Source of the DNA: Echinarachnius parma
Taxonomy: Eukaryota > Echinodermata > Echinoidea > Clypeasteroida > Echinarachniidae
DNA: 64,000 nucleotides
Direction: 5' to 3'
Assembly: GCA_037951105.1 (NCBI GenBank)
Contig: JBAMJV010001867.1
Coordinates: forward strand, 1-64,000
This document shows, piece after piece, positions 44,293 to 56,240 of this stretch. Each line of letters starts with the position of its first letter. Positions within the stretch are counted from its first letter, which is position 1. The translations under genes were made by a program, and so were the position numbers. The notes under the pieces were generated by a model. That model was not told where the DNA came from and ran no database searches. It worked only from the letters and a program-made list of their open reading frames with translations.

Positions 44293-45034
44293 CCAACGAT
44301 GGATCAACATCGGTAACTCAAAGTGAAATGGAGGTTGGACAATCTCGTTAGAGCAACGTTGGATCGACATCGGTAACCCACAGTGAAACGTTCGTTAATC
44401 CAACGAGAATCCAACATTTCACATCTGTTGTTCACTACATGTAGCTGTTATGTTAGAAAAGGTAATTTTTTTACTCGTAGCACAGGTGGTCAAAACCCCC
44501 TTGCATAATAAAAGGATTTAAAATTAGCCGCTGAAAGCAGGATGTATGCCATCGTTGGATCAACGTTGGTTCAACGTTGGATGAACGTTGGTTATTATTC
44601 ATGAATATTCATGAGTGGTTATCATTGACTGCAAACAGCATTAATAATCATGTTATTTGATTGTTCAGAATGAATCCAATGTTATTATTTACTCATTATT
44701 TGAAATATATGTAAGTTATTTATCTACAAAAACATTCTAAAGGTTTGTTTCCATGATGTATTTGTGTAAATTCTTAAAACTTTATCCAAACATTCAACTT
44801 TATCGAAATACCAACCATCAAACAAATATTAACACAGAAGCTAGGTTATATAAAGCTGAGTGGATGATGTAGATGTAGTGAGTGTAGGAATAGGAATAGG
44901 ACTATATGGATAGGAATAGGACTAGGAATAGGGTTAGGGTTAGTCTTAGGTAAAGGCAAAGCTAGGATAGGATGTTCTAGATATCACCAATAGGCGTGTC
45001 ATATGAATATTAATTTAATTTTTTTAGTACGGTG

Positions 45035-45545
45035 AGACGTTGGTCCAATGTTGGACCAACGTTGGACCAACGTTGGATCAACGTTGGACCAACGTTGGAG
45101 AAATGTTGGTGAATTACGCTGGACCAACGTTGGATGCTTGTTGGAGACATGTTGGATGCTTGTTGGAGACATGTTGGATGCTTGTTGGATGAGTGTTGGA
45201 GACATGTTGGATGCTTGTTGGAAATATGGTGGATGCTTGTTGGACACATGTTGCTTTGACGTTGGATCAACGTTTGCGTACGCCCAACCAACGCTGCTCC
45301 AACGTTGGCGAATACAAAATACCAACCTTGGATCAACGTTGGAAAAGCGTTGGTCCAACGTTGACAAATGACAACTTTCCAACGATGGACCAACGTTGAT
45401 CCAACGTTGGTATTTTGTTTTCGCCAACGTTGGAGCAGCGTTGTTTGGGCGTACGCAAGCAACGTTGGTCCAACGTTGCCGGACAACGTTGGACCAACGT
45501 TGCCGAAAAAATTGGACAACGTTGGTCCAACGTTGGACCAACGTT
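45035..45545. repeat. GTTGG-type repeats with an inner palindrome
   Basis: Repeats of TTGGACCAACG, then 'catgttggatgcttgttgga' units (45120-45245). An inverted pair GCGTACGCCCAACCAACGCT (45276) and AGCGTTGTTTGGGCGTACGC (45432) is centred near 45366. Frames of 60-195 codons here are repeat by-products. Confidence 0.8.
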
Positions 45546-46298
45546 GGCTTGCTACCTGGGTTATGAAGTGTTTTTGCCCCGAACATTGCAGTAACCCCGT
45601 AGCACTCTGCTCCCGTGGTTTGAAGTCAAGCGCTTATCCGATCGTGCCACAACACCCCCATAATTCAGATGCATCTGAAAACATGAAAACAACAACTAGG
45701 CTATATACATCTAAATTTGTGTGGGCCAACTGATTACAGCGCATGCTTTATTTATAAATGTTATTTCATTATCAACCCTTTTAAAATGTTGTTTTGAATA
45801 ATATTATTGAGGGTTTGCTTACGCCCCCATGTCAGTTACTCCACTGGCCGACATATACGCCTCCTTTTGCTGCCTAATAATTGCTATACAGGGTGGCCCC
45901 CCCAAAACGAAACGGCATACTTCTCGTATATACAATAGTGACAAGGGCTGGTATTCAATTCAATACTTAGATAAAGTACTTAGACATTTACTTTGCTTTT
46001 TTTTTAAGACTAGGAACTAGTATTAAAATATGTCTCTTTTAAACTTTTAACTCAGTAAAACAAAATCTAAATGTAATATTTGAAGACATTATAAAATCAA
46101 ATTTGGGCTAAGATTTTCAGTTGATGAATTCATCAAATCCCGATTTTGGCTAAGTAGTTTATCAAAGCTATTAATAATTTATAAATTCTTGATGAAGGGA
46201 GACCTAGGGAGGGGGCAGAGAATTTTTTTTATGGGGCGCGTCCCCTCCCAAGGCTACACCCCGAGTCTTAAGCAACCATTTGTATTGCTCCCGTCTAC

Positions 46299-46504
46299 CA
46301 GGGGCGGATCTAGCTTTTTGCTAAGGCGGGGGGGGGGGGGGGGGGGGGTTGACCCAATGAGCGGCGATTTTTTGTTGTTGCTATTTTGGACACATGATGG
46401 CGTTTTTCTATGCACATCACATTTTCACTTGGCAGCCCAAGGGGGGGGGGGGGGGGGGTTTAAACCCCCTAACCCCCCCCCCCCCCCCCGTAGATCCGCC
46501 ACTG
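46299..46504. mobile_element. 206-bp relative of the 23018 element
   Basis: CAGGGGCGGATCTAGCTTTT at left; CCCGTAGATCCGCCACTG at right; TCTAC at 46294-46298 and 46505-46509 as a 5-bp direct repeat. Internally it keeps GACCCAATGA, one GCGGCGATTTTTTGTTG unit fragment, and CACTTGGCAGCCCAAGG. It is a compact version of the satellite-filled element at 23018-24134. Confidence 0.8.
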
Positions 46505-46509
46505 TCTAC

Positions 46510-46800
46510 GATCACTCATGGATCAATCGTGGATTCTACGATTAATCGTAAAGTCTACGATTGAATTTCTGTGATTACGATTAATCGTAGAATGTTTTAT
46601 GTTACAGAAAATTGATCGAACGATCAATTATTGATCGTACGATCAATCGTGAGTCTATGATCAATTGCTTCTACGATTGATCGTATATAGAAGCAATTGA
46701 TCGTATAGAATGTTTATGTTACAGTTTTCCTTTACGATTAATCGATCGTACCAACAATAATCGATCGTACGATTAATCGTAAAGTTTTATGTTACGGGCC
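46510..46800. repeat. Cluster of short palindromes on CGATTAATCG and GATCGTACGATC
   Basis: TACGATTAATCGTA, TTGATCGTACGATCAA, ATCGATCGTAC and TTCTACGATT words recur at 15-40 bp spacing in both orientations. 'aatgtttatgttacag' and 'gttttatgttac' are interspersed. It could form many alternative hairpins. Origin unknown. Confidence 0.7.
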
Positions 46801-47584
46801 CTGATTCACTATAGATGGGGAATCTTTTCCTGTGAAAAATAATCCCTAGATCAACGATTGTAGTTTAGCAGTTTTCCTCCTATGTCTAATTTTGTGACCC
46901 CATGTCGATTAGGTTTCAAATTTTGAAAAATTTTAAACAAAAATGTGTGCCATTATTTGGCATCCTTTGCTTGTTATATATAGTCTTGAGCAGTGATTTG
47001 CATTACCATTCTTTACAATGTGCCGTTTAGCTACAGGAATTCATATGTATTGTTCACTTCTATGGCAAGCGAAAGATGCGAAATAACGGGCCAAAGTTAT
47101 GCTGAAATCAGTCTCATTTGAACCTTGACGTGGAGTCGTAAAATGCGACCTATAGTGGAACGAAAAATACTCTATCAAAATTGCTTATCATTGTATGATT
47201 TTTCTCAGGGGAAAGATTCCACATTCGCTGAAACAACTCATTTCGCCCCAATATTTCGGGAAGTTTGCCGTTCCGCTTTTTGGTGGCCACCCTGTAGATG
47301 ACTATGAACAGAAGATCGAGTAATTTAATTTATGGATGAAAAAATAACAATTTAATGACAAATTTTAAGATTTGTGCAGATTACCGTTGATTCCAAAAGG
47401 AAAATATCTGTAATTACAACAGCGCAGCGATCGATGACAGTTTTAAGAATTTTCACTTTAAATAGATTATGACCTATTAAAAGATTATGTCTAATCTGCA
47501 AGTGAGTCGACGTAAATAATTGCGTTCAACGATATAGCGTGCTCTATACTGCTCTTTAAAAAAAGTCCGAGATATCAGTATTAA

Positions 47585-47969
47585 AGGGACCTAGTAACAT
47601 TGTCCAACTCCTCAAAATCCAATTTGAATTCTAGCGGTTCCCTCGTACCTTGTTGTATTCGTATTAACAATAGAAGCGCGGTACAGGTTTCGGTTTTTCA
47701 AATTCCCCTTTCGTTAAAAAGATAATATTTACTATTGAAGTGTTCAGATGTTAAACTATCCACTGGATCGTCAGAACCGTGTACAAAGTCATTTCAATGA
47801 GTTAATGAATATCACTTTGCGTTTTTGCTCATTACTCGGCCATATATAACGTCCATTTAACTTGAAATGTTCACAAACTACCCAGTGGACATACTAGATA
47901 ATAACAATATAAAATTTGTTTAAACCATTCATCACTTTTTGCACATGTTAACAAAGTTACTAGATCCCT
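47585..47969. mobile_element. Family B TTAA-type MITE, copy 6
   Basis: TTAA at 47581-47584 and 47970-47973. Ends AGGGACCTAGTAACATTG and CAAAGTTACTAGATCCCT. Full length. Confidence 0.9.
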
Positions 47970-47973
47970 TTAA

Positions 47974-49676
47974 AAAGAAGGACATGTTATCTTTTAAAAG
48001 ATCTACGTGGTCTACGAACTAAAGTAATATCCGTGTCAGCCTGGATAAGTATTGCTCCCTTTTATAAATCCAACATGGGCTAATGGTTTTCATACAAAAT
48101 TGATCAGCAAAATAAGATTTATAAAACTATAATTGTAAAACGTGTGGGAGTGAAATAAAATGGTTTATAGCAAGTTTTGAAAAACTAAAAATGTATATCA
48201 TAATCTTAGTAGTCGGAATTTTATTTCCGTAGCAAACAAGTTTCAGGGCCAGTGGCATAGCTTCTTGCGGCTTGGAAGGGGCCACGCGCTCCCCCATATA
48301 TTGGCAGAAATTATTATAGATGTATTTAAACATACCAAAAAAAAAGCAAAAAAAAACTTAAATTGTGTTTTGAGATATTTTCGAGTATAGCTGATTATTT
48401 ATTAATATAAAAATTAATTATTTATTTATTTTTTGAATTAATTATTATATTATGTATGTATTTATGTATGTATATATGTATTTATTAATTTATTTATTAA
48501 TTAATGTATTTATTTAGTTATTTATTTATTTATTTATATTATTTATATTATTATCGATAATAAATTAATGTTAACAATGTAATTATTATTATATATATCA
48601 TTATCGATAATAAATTAATGTACAGAAATTATACTTGCTTTGAGAAGTTGAATTAAAAGTTCATTTGTATATGTACAAAACTACAAAAATTACTACCAGC
48701 AAGTTATATACGAGTACAAATACGATAAAGAAAATATGAGATACATTTTATCATAACTTTACAAATATCTTTTATTACGTAATGAGCGAATTATCATTTG
48801 AACGGAATTATTTTGTATTTTAGAATGACGGCCTTAATTTAAAATTGTCAAAATTGGTGTTCATTGCGATTTGCAAACACGTCTGTCATTATAAGACAAT
48901 AACGTTAATTCAATTATATATACCTTACGCCTTTTTTTTTTTTATTTGTTTACGTTAAAGTGATCCATGTAACGTGTCAGATATTGCACAAAATGACATT
49001 TGAGACTTCAATCCTATATCAATATCATTGTAAAATACAATTAGAAGATTTGTGAAAGTTTGAAAGAAAACGTCCACTGTTTACCTAGTGAAAAAAACGA
49101 ATGAGTTCATATGTTATCACCGAATACTGATGGCCTGCCGTAGATTTGTTGCAGTAATAATCGTCCGTTTGAGTTTTATATCCGCACCCGTGTAATACAG
49201 ACGGTACAGAATTTGCGCGCGCTCAGCTCAACGACTCGTCGTGCTGCCGAAGGTTTCGGCTACTCCGCAGGCCAGAGTCCGTGATCGCGTGGCGCGCCGG
49301 CCGGGCGTGTTCAACTACGGCAATTGTACGTTTTACCAAAAAGCGTTGGCTAACGCTTTTGAAATGATGATTTTCAATGATAATTATCTTCATACTGAAG
49401 GGACATTTGAAAAAATCTAACCATATTTTATTCTTCTCTTACCAAATGCTAAACAACACGACAGAAGAGAACTGAGGAAGCTCCAAGTAATTTTCGTGGA
49501 GTTAGACACTTTACTTGTGAAAGGGAATTGTGAAACCGACTGCAGCGAAATTAACCTAAAATATTTAACAAGTCTTTTCAAATATCCATCCAATTTTCAG
49601 ATTCAATCAAAAGTGACATGAGTTTTATGTATGTATCTATCATATGAACGCCGTGTGAAAACGTAGTTAAAGGGAT
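47974..49676. other. AT-rich DNA with a CpG-rich patch; no gene assigned
   Basis: 48380-48560 is TATTTATT-type low-complexity sequence, and 'ttatcgataataaattaatg' repeats at 48551 and 48602. 49195-49325 is strikingly CpG-rich (tttgcgcgcgctcagc, gtggcgcgccggccgggcgt) within AT-rich DNA. No acceptable coding frame or splice pair lets me call an exon or promoter. Confidence 0.45.
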
Positions 49677-49680
49677 AGCT

Positions 49681-50175
49681 GAGTTTTGGTATAGAGGGCG
49701 TTACACAAAATAATGTTTATGTGAGATAATGAAAAACTGAGTGGCAAATTCGGAAGAGCATACAGTTTGTAATAATTGTGTGCCCCACCCACAATTACTC
49801 GATAATTTTGAACCAGCCGTTAAAATGTGTTTTTAAATGCTTCATCTTTTCAAAAATTTACAAATTAAAGATGTTTGTTTTTAAATAATTGTTGATTATT
49901 TCTCTATATTATCACTATTTCAACAAAACACCACATGCGCAATATTTGATCTAAAATGGTTGAAAATAATGAGTTTTTAGAGAGCGCCCTCTTGAGTTTT
50001 GACGGCTCTGTTTTTAATGATAACAAGCTTTTCACTTAGTCATTTGTAACTTTTTATTCATTTCGAGCATGGTGGAGTTATAACTATTAGTTTGTAATGT
50101 AATGGTGCAGGTTTTGGTTACTAAAATTCAGTTTGACCAAAACTGTACTCTATTTACCAAAACTCATCTGTACCT
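49681..50175. mobile_element. Family A TTAA-type MITE, copy 5
   Basis: TTAA at 49677-49680 and 50176-50179. Ends AGGGATAGCTGAGTTTTGG and CCAAAACTCATCTGTACCT. It lacks a short segment near 49770 ('ttgatcaaa' part). Confidence 0.85.
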
Positions 50176-50179
50176 TTAA

Positions 50180-50883
50180 AACCACTTATACATGAATGAC
50201 ACACAGTGTGAAAATTACTTTTCACACCCCCGTGGTGTCACTACACATTGACGATGTGACGCATGATCGTTAAGAATTTCGAGTAAAAAAGGGTCTCTTT
50301 AGCATGTGTTCGCGAACATATAGGCATATATTTCATGAATATGTTCACGGAAAATAGGAAAAAAAAGGTACAAATTTCATTGAAATGTTTCGTGAAGGAC
50401 CACAAATTATCTGTGTACTTGACGTCTTTAAAAGGGCTCTTTTGGTTAATTGTTTACTCGGAATGCCCAAAATAGGGTATATTTAAAATGTCTATTAATT
50501 TTGTACCCGATTTTTGTGTTAAAAGTGGTATAATTTGCTGAAATGTACACAAAACGCCGCAAAATAGAGGGTCATTTTCAATCTCTTTAAATATATCATG
50601 ACTGTGGTACGCCTTTGAATATGAAATGACACTACGGACCGGGTTTCACACGTGATGGTGTTTCATATCACTATTCGTACTATACCTTCGACTACACCGA
50701 TGCAGACCTATACGTATCATTAACTATACGCCAATAGAACATACGCATTTGCTAAAAGCCTAGCCCCACTGCACCGTTTCTCATTCCGTTTTCTATCCGT
50801 TTCACATCCGGTACTAGCAGAATATTGGCAAGGAAACGAAATGATGCGGACCAAGTTCGGAATGGACTATAAAGTAGGATACT
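50180..50883. other. No supported feature
   Basis: Unique AT-rich DNA with no substantial open frame or inverted ends. Confidence 0.4.
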
Positions 50884-50887
50884 TTAA

Positions 50888-51273
50888 AGGGATCAAGTAA
50901 CTTTTCACATGTGCAAAAAGTTGACGAATTGTTGATACAATGTATATTGTTGTTATCTGAATTATGTCCACTGGGTGTTGTGTGAAAATTTCAAGTTAAA
51001 TGGACTTTATATGGCCGAATAATGAGCAAAAATGCAAAGTGACATTCACTAACTCATTGCACTCACTTTGTACATGGTTCTGACGATCCATTGGATAATT
51101 TGACATCTGAACACTTCAATCGTAAATATCTTTTTAACGATAGGGAAATTTGAAAAACAGAAACCTGTCCCATGCTTTTTTTTTTGTTAATAAGAATATA
51201 ACAAGGTATCAGGGAACCGCTAGAATTTCAATTGGATTTTGAGGATTTGGACAATGTTACTATTAAAGTCCCT
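50888..51273. mobile_element. Family B TTAA-type MITE, copy 7
   Basis: TTAA at 50884-50887 and 51274-51277. Ends AGGGATCAAGTAACTTTTC and ATGTTACTATTAAAGTCCCT. Confidence 0.9.
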
Positions 51274-51277
51274 TTAA

Positions 51278-52154
51278 ACTAAAAGCTAAATGGCAGTAGT
51301 GGGAAACGCCCCACACACAAACAAAAAATGAAATGTACGCTCTTATTACCAACCATGTGAAATAATATAATTTGACTAATATGGGATTATACAAATTTGG
51401 CCAGGAAACCACCTACTAATTGATATATTTGCAAACTTATAAAACTGATTTGCTGCAAATCGATATCGCCAACGCGGAATCGCGCATACGCTACGTGCAC
51501 AAGACCACGCGGGGCCATGTGGTATCCGGTATGCGGGCTTGTCTCCAGCCCAGCGCTATAGGGTCGCGGACAGGTGCGAACGGGCGGTGGATTATACATT
51601 TCACGGACGGCCATTGAATTTCTTCCAATATTTCTGCATTTAACGATGCTTAAGTTCGGATTTTACCACACAAGCCATTTTTAAATACTTATTCAACCGT
51701 ATTCAACCGTAACTTTCCCAAAACTGTTATTTGGCTTTAAATTCGGCTCCGTTTCGCGTGGATGGGACACGGCTGATGGAACTTCAAATTTTGCTACACT
51801 TACAGTTTCGCCACATTTTGATAGGATAGGAAACGGAAGGAGATACGCTGCTGTGTGACTACCCCATTATACATACAGAGATAATCTTTGTCAAACATGT
51901 TCTCATTCTAGTATTCAAAATATAAATTTGACATTGCTGTTCACGAGGATTTTATATCATAATTATCTCAAATCTCTCTGCCGTAAAGTGATGAATAATC
52001 CAGGCCTGATATAATATAAGTAGACACCTCTAAAGCCCTAATTTCGATTAAGATAAGCCAGGTTTAACTTGAATCCGATTTTGAATATATTATACATGCC
52101 CATAAAACTCGGACGATCCAATTCACCACACCCATACAGCATCATTCCCAAAAA
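51278..52154. other. Unassigned DNA with a CpG-rich open patch
   Basis: 51455-51610 is GC-rich (atatcgccaacgcggaatcg, cacgcggggccatgtgg). It is open on the plus strand for 65 codons and on the minus strand for 75, but no acceptor/donor pair or family is recognised. Confidence 0.35.
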
Positions 52155-52387
52155 CAGCCCCGTATTAAACTTAGCTGTTTATATGTTTTCTACCATACAC
52201 GAATCATTGAATTCGTTTTTAATGATAACTGACAAGTTTTAGTTACTAAAATTATGTTTGACCATTTAATAGGCTTTGTAGTCGTTTGTAAATTTGTGCA
52301 CCTTTCGAGCAAGCTATTACTACTTTGTTATGTTATGGTGCACGTATGGGTTACTAAATGTAGTTTGACCAAAACTCAACTATACCT
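52155..52387. mobile_element. Rearranged family A ends
   Basis: Two family A right-end motifs in series ('gttactaaaattatgtttgacc' at about 52236 and 'gggttactaaatgtagtttgacc' at about 52348). The outermost ends AACTCAACTATACCT then TTAA (52388-52391). Left part missing. Confidence 0.6.
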
Positions 52388-52391
52388 TTAA

Positions 52392-53985
52392 GCTAGAACA
52401 TGAGCAGATTCATCAAAAGTGGGTTAATCATTGTGGGCGAGGTCCCGTAGCATATTATAGCCCTCGGATAATAGAGGCATTTTAGTAGCACAAGCACCAA
52501 TCCCACGAGTCATCATTTATAAACGGACAGAAATATCGATCAACGTATACAGCAATTTAATACCAAACCAAATCCCCGATATAATGGTGTTTCCTGTTTA
52601 CTGATTACATTATTAGGTGATACGTATAGCGTATCACCTATTGTTATTACTCAGCGGGGTGTTTCCACAATCGCACAATACTTCACGATCATCTCTGGCT
52701 TTGTGTATATAATTCGTGTCATGTTACAAGGCTCGATCTCGATAAGATCTTGTTCATAACATATCAAATTATCATGCGACATCATTTGATAACGCTACCA
52801 CGATCCGTCGTCATTTCCCGCGGTCATTCCGATTTCATTCGACATCATTTTGATAACGCTATCACGATCCGTCTTTATTTCCCGCGGTCATTACGATCTC
52901 CAATTATACCGCAATTGTGGAAACACAATTATTTTTATTTTTTTTCTTTGTACGTTTTTTGTGTCTCGTGTCTGTAAAATTTGGCTGGGGATATGATAAT
53001 GAAACCTGGTGAACATAATAGACCTTGGTCCGAAATTGTGCACCTGGGTAATGATTATGACGGTACTACCCTGTGACGTCATGGAGACGCCATTTTGTGA
53101 AATATTTCAACAGCCCATATCCTTCTTACGTAATGGTATATTTTCACCAAATTCTGTACATGGCAAGCTAAGTTCAAGGGCTATATAAAAATGTCGCACC
53201 CAAGGTCGTACGGACAACGACGGACGCGTACGCGCGCGTCAAAGGGTAAAAATCATAGAAGTATGACTCCAACACTGCCGTTGTAGAACTAGAAGGTAAA
53301 CTGTATTGCCCGTAGGTACCGTACCCCATACCCTTTGTACATAAAACAATGGCGGGCTGACGGTCGTGTTTACGAGCAGTATTGAACGGAGGAAGTTCGT
53401 CACAAAACTGCATGGTGGGGAAATAATATGACGAAACAATAGGAATGTGCGTAAGGCGCGCACTTTACCAAGCGCACTCACACTGTACATTTTCTATGGC
53501 AAAGATGTCATAAGCGCGTACATTTGTGATTTTGCGCGCGATGAATTTGTAAACAATTTTTGCCCTTGGCTGAGACAGTGATCCGTGTATGAAGGGCGAC
53601 TCTACTGCAAATATTGAGCATTCATAAACAGTATTTAACACAAAATGTAACTAAAGAAGTGGTTTTATTGATGGAGTAGAAAAGGGCAACACAAATTGAA
53701 TACGCTAGATAAAGAGGTGGTGAATATTTCACCGCTCAATGGGATGTATTTTATTATTAAATTCCAGATCAATTTCGAAATACACAGCCTGTCATACTTT
53801 TGATGACGTTTTGTGACGTAGCTAAACTGCTTCTAATCGCATACATACCTAACCATCATGGCGGCTGAGTTTACCCCCCCTGGTAAAAATCCTTGAAAAA
53901 TTCTCAAATCAACCGGCGAACCAATTTTCCATACGTTTCAGGTCATTCCGAGCATTTCAAAATTGTGCGCGCGTGCGCGTTTGCG
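52392..53985. other. No gene assigned; small hairpin and 66-bp direct repeat inside
   Basis: A hairpin TAGGTGATACG/CGTATCACCTA lies at 52614-52641. 'cgacatcattt.gataacgct' with 'cgatccgtc' and 'tttcccgcggtcatt' repeats at 52776 and 52840. 53200-53240 is CpG-rich (gacgcgtacgcgcgcgtcaa). Overlapping short frames are not supported. Confidence 0.45.
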
Positions 53986-54860
53986 CGCGCGCTTTTTCAC
54001 GCGTAGCGCGCACGGAACAAAAAAATGGCGTGTTTTTTTTGGGAAACTGTTCCCAATACTTTCTATGATAAATTAAAACAGTTTCCAGATCTCCTCGACC
54101 AAAAACGCTCGAACAGGAGGGCGTAAAACTTTAAAATCCGCGAGTGCTGCTATGCACAAAATATGTACAAAATATGCCCTTTTTTAATTGATAATAATTT
54201 TTAAAATCCACGGGCAATTTTGTTAAAAATATTTTTCCTTGCAGACGAATGAGTTGTAGATACAACGTCATGCATCCTTATCGCCAACCAAACCTCATTA
54301 TGTAATCATATGACCATGAGAAGTTAACATTAGCAGTTTTCAACGATTTTATCATTTGCGATTATGTATATATCGTGTTTGGATTCCGATATCTCGGTCA
54401 ATTCTGCTTGAATCTGTCCCAAGTTTTGATATCTTGTAGCTGGGACGATTCTGAACAATTACTATCTCTTTCCGACCGGAAATGTGTCGATGCGCGCGTG
54501 CTACACATGAAATCCGCGCGTGCTGCCATATGTAAAATATGTGAAAATGTGGTAAAAACATGCCCTGTTCAATTGATCATAAATTTGAAAATCCATGTTC
54601 AGTATTTTGGTTGTTATGTTTTCGTGATAGAGTATGAGTTGTAGGTATAGTGCGATATTCAAAGTTCGCAAACCGGACATCATGACGTCATCAAATTGCC
54701 ATGAAAAGCGAAAATTTAATTTTGATTGATTTCATAAATTTTGTATTATGTTTGGAAGGTGCGGTTGTGCTTCTATCTCCTTCGATCCCGCTCGAATACG
54801 TCTACAATTTTGATATGTTGTAGTGGAGATATTGAGGAAAAATAATATGTTCCTATTAAT
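53986..54860. repeat. Diverged tandem repeat, roughly 380-430-bp unit
   Basis: 'aaatccgcg.gtgctgc.at' followed by '.caaaatatgt' occurs near 54136 and 54510. 'gaatgagttgtagatac' and 'gtatgagttgtaggtat' occur near 54247 and 54632. 'caagttttgatatcttgtag' and 'caattttgatatgttgtag' occur near 54419 and 54804. The copies are old. Confidence 0.5.
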
Positions 54861-55358
54861 TTGCTCAAATAATGGCAACATTTGTTTTTCCTTTATTGCA
54901 ATTTAGCATACAAATATTTCAAGAAATTCCAGGTAAGCCGTTATATTTCTTTTGTTTCGTAACTTATGGCGTTTTTAATTAGATGTTTGAAAACAGTAAT
55001 TGATTCTCAATACAGCGCACATCAAATCTATGCATATAATGCGTTGCCAATTAACGAGACCAGAACACCCTCCCCAATGTTAGGGTCTTCGCCCTCATAC
55101 TACATCATACAATTTTATGAAACGCCCCTCCTTCCAGTAATGGTCAAAATAGTCTCTCACCCCTAGCATTTGTGCGTAGTATCCCTATTAGAAATGAAAT
55201 AATGCATGGGGAAGGAATTGTGATTCTCACTGTATGTTTAAACACCAACGTATAGCACAATATTCATTTCTTCATTCATATCATGCATGTGTGTTTCATA
55301 CCATGGAGTAAACAATTTAAGAGAGGTGTGTGTTGACTAACATATCATGACGGAACAT
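54861..55358. other. No supported feature
   Basis: AT-rich sequence; a 66-codon frame at 54966 has no family resemblance. Confidence 0.4.
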
Positions 55359-55565
55359 TTTATGTTACACGACCGTGTTAATGATGGTGGTGATGATTAT
55401 TGGATGATCTATTATGTTTCAGAATATCACAAAGGTGGGATCGAGTATGCTGTGCATTAAAGGTGATTATTCCTGATTCTATGTTACACGTGTTAATGAT
55501 GGTGGTGATAATTATTGGATTATCTATTATGCTTCAGAATATCACGAAGTGGGGATTAATACTTG
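55359..55565. repeat. Tandem duplication, about 118-bp unit
   Basis: 'atgttacacgaccgtgttaa' and 'atgttacacgtgttaatgat' start two copies at 55361 and 55480. Both continue with 'ggtggtgat.attattgga' and 'cagaatatcac.aag'. Confidence 0.75.
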
Positions 55566-56183
55566 TCTCGATAATACATTGTTTTGTTGTTTTAGACATG
55601 CATACTGACTAAATTAATGCTTTCGTGATGGAAAATGCTATATGAATTTTAGTTGTAATGAAAGTAATGAAATATACAGTTAATATATTTGTAGAAAAAT
55701 ATTAGGAATATATCACCAATGTGAAAAGGTAGTTTCAGTAGAGCCAGTGTGACAAAAAGCAGACTTGTATCTGAAACCTTAACCCTTTCAATTTGGAAAG
55801 TGTATTATTTATGTGTTGTATTATAGTGTCCTACGGATGATCCATGGTCATAGATTAGCTCCAGTTTGGACTGGTAGAGTTCACGGGCGTATAGATCGGG
55901 GGAGGGGGTGGGATAGGTAATATACCCCCTCCCTTTTTTGGGTGGGGGTGTGGGGGGGGGGGGGGGGAGGCAATGGCCTGTACAATAATTCCCCGCTATT
56001 TTTAACATTACATCTTTATAAAAATACATAAGAATACTAATAATAACCACGCTTCTAATTAGAGTGATGTTTTAAACACAAATTTCGAACGGGCTCCAAA
56101 TGGGAGGGGGGTAATAACCATCCCATACCCTCCCTTAAATTTGTATAGACCTGGTATAGACATATACATGTACATGTGAGAGT

Positions 56184-56186
<3 letters not shown>

Positions 56187-56235
<49 letters not shown>
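56187..56235. repeat. (GT)n microsatellite
   Basis: About 24 uninterrupted TG dinucleotides. Confidence 0.95.

Positions 56236-56239
<4 letters not shown>

Positions 56240-56240
<1 letters not shown>

Larger units (their letters stand above)
41894..45560. mobile_element. 3.7-kb foldback-type element built from CAACGTTGG repeats
   Basis: Ends CCCAGGTAGCAAGCCAACGT and the exact inverse ACGTTGGCTTGCTACCTGGG, extending to about 30 bp. Left half: 60-bp tandem array (41945-43265). Middle: a gypsy remnant between 24-bp direct repeats, then an array piece at 44293-44420. Right half: GTTGG-rich repeats (45035-45545). No transposase of its own is visible. Confidence 0.75.
45889..47294. mobile_element. 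TA-flanked element with CAGGGTGGCC ends
   Basis: TA at 45887-45888 and 47295-47296. CAGGGTGGCCCCCCCAAAAC with GAAACGGCATACTT at left; the inverse AAGTTTGCCGTTCCGC with TTTTTGGTGGCCACCCTG at right. TA target and CAGGGTG tips suggest a Tc1/mariner-type element. It contains the 206-bp element at 46299 and the palindrome cluster at 46510. No transposase motif seen. Confidence 0.7.

Noticed and set aside
44887..44950. TTAGGG-like words (also near 26110 and 26290), considered as interstitial telomeric repeat
   Set aside because: Only two or three imperfect copies within a GGAATAGG/TTAGGG low-complexity patch; far too short to call telomeric.
44999..45586. 195-codon and 169-codon minus-strand frames
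   Set aside because: They lie within the CAACGTTGG-type repeats at the right end of the 3.7-kb element; the translation is a low-complexity QRW/PTL repeat.
53181..53250. TATATAAAA followed by an ATG with an 18-codon Arg-rich frame
   Set aside because: The ATG is directly adjacent to the TATA-like word, leaving no room for a transcription start and leader, and no convincing donor follows.
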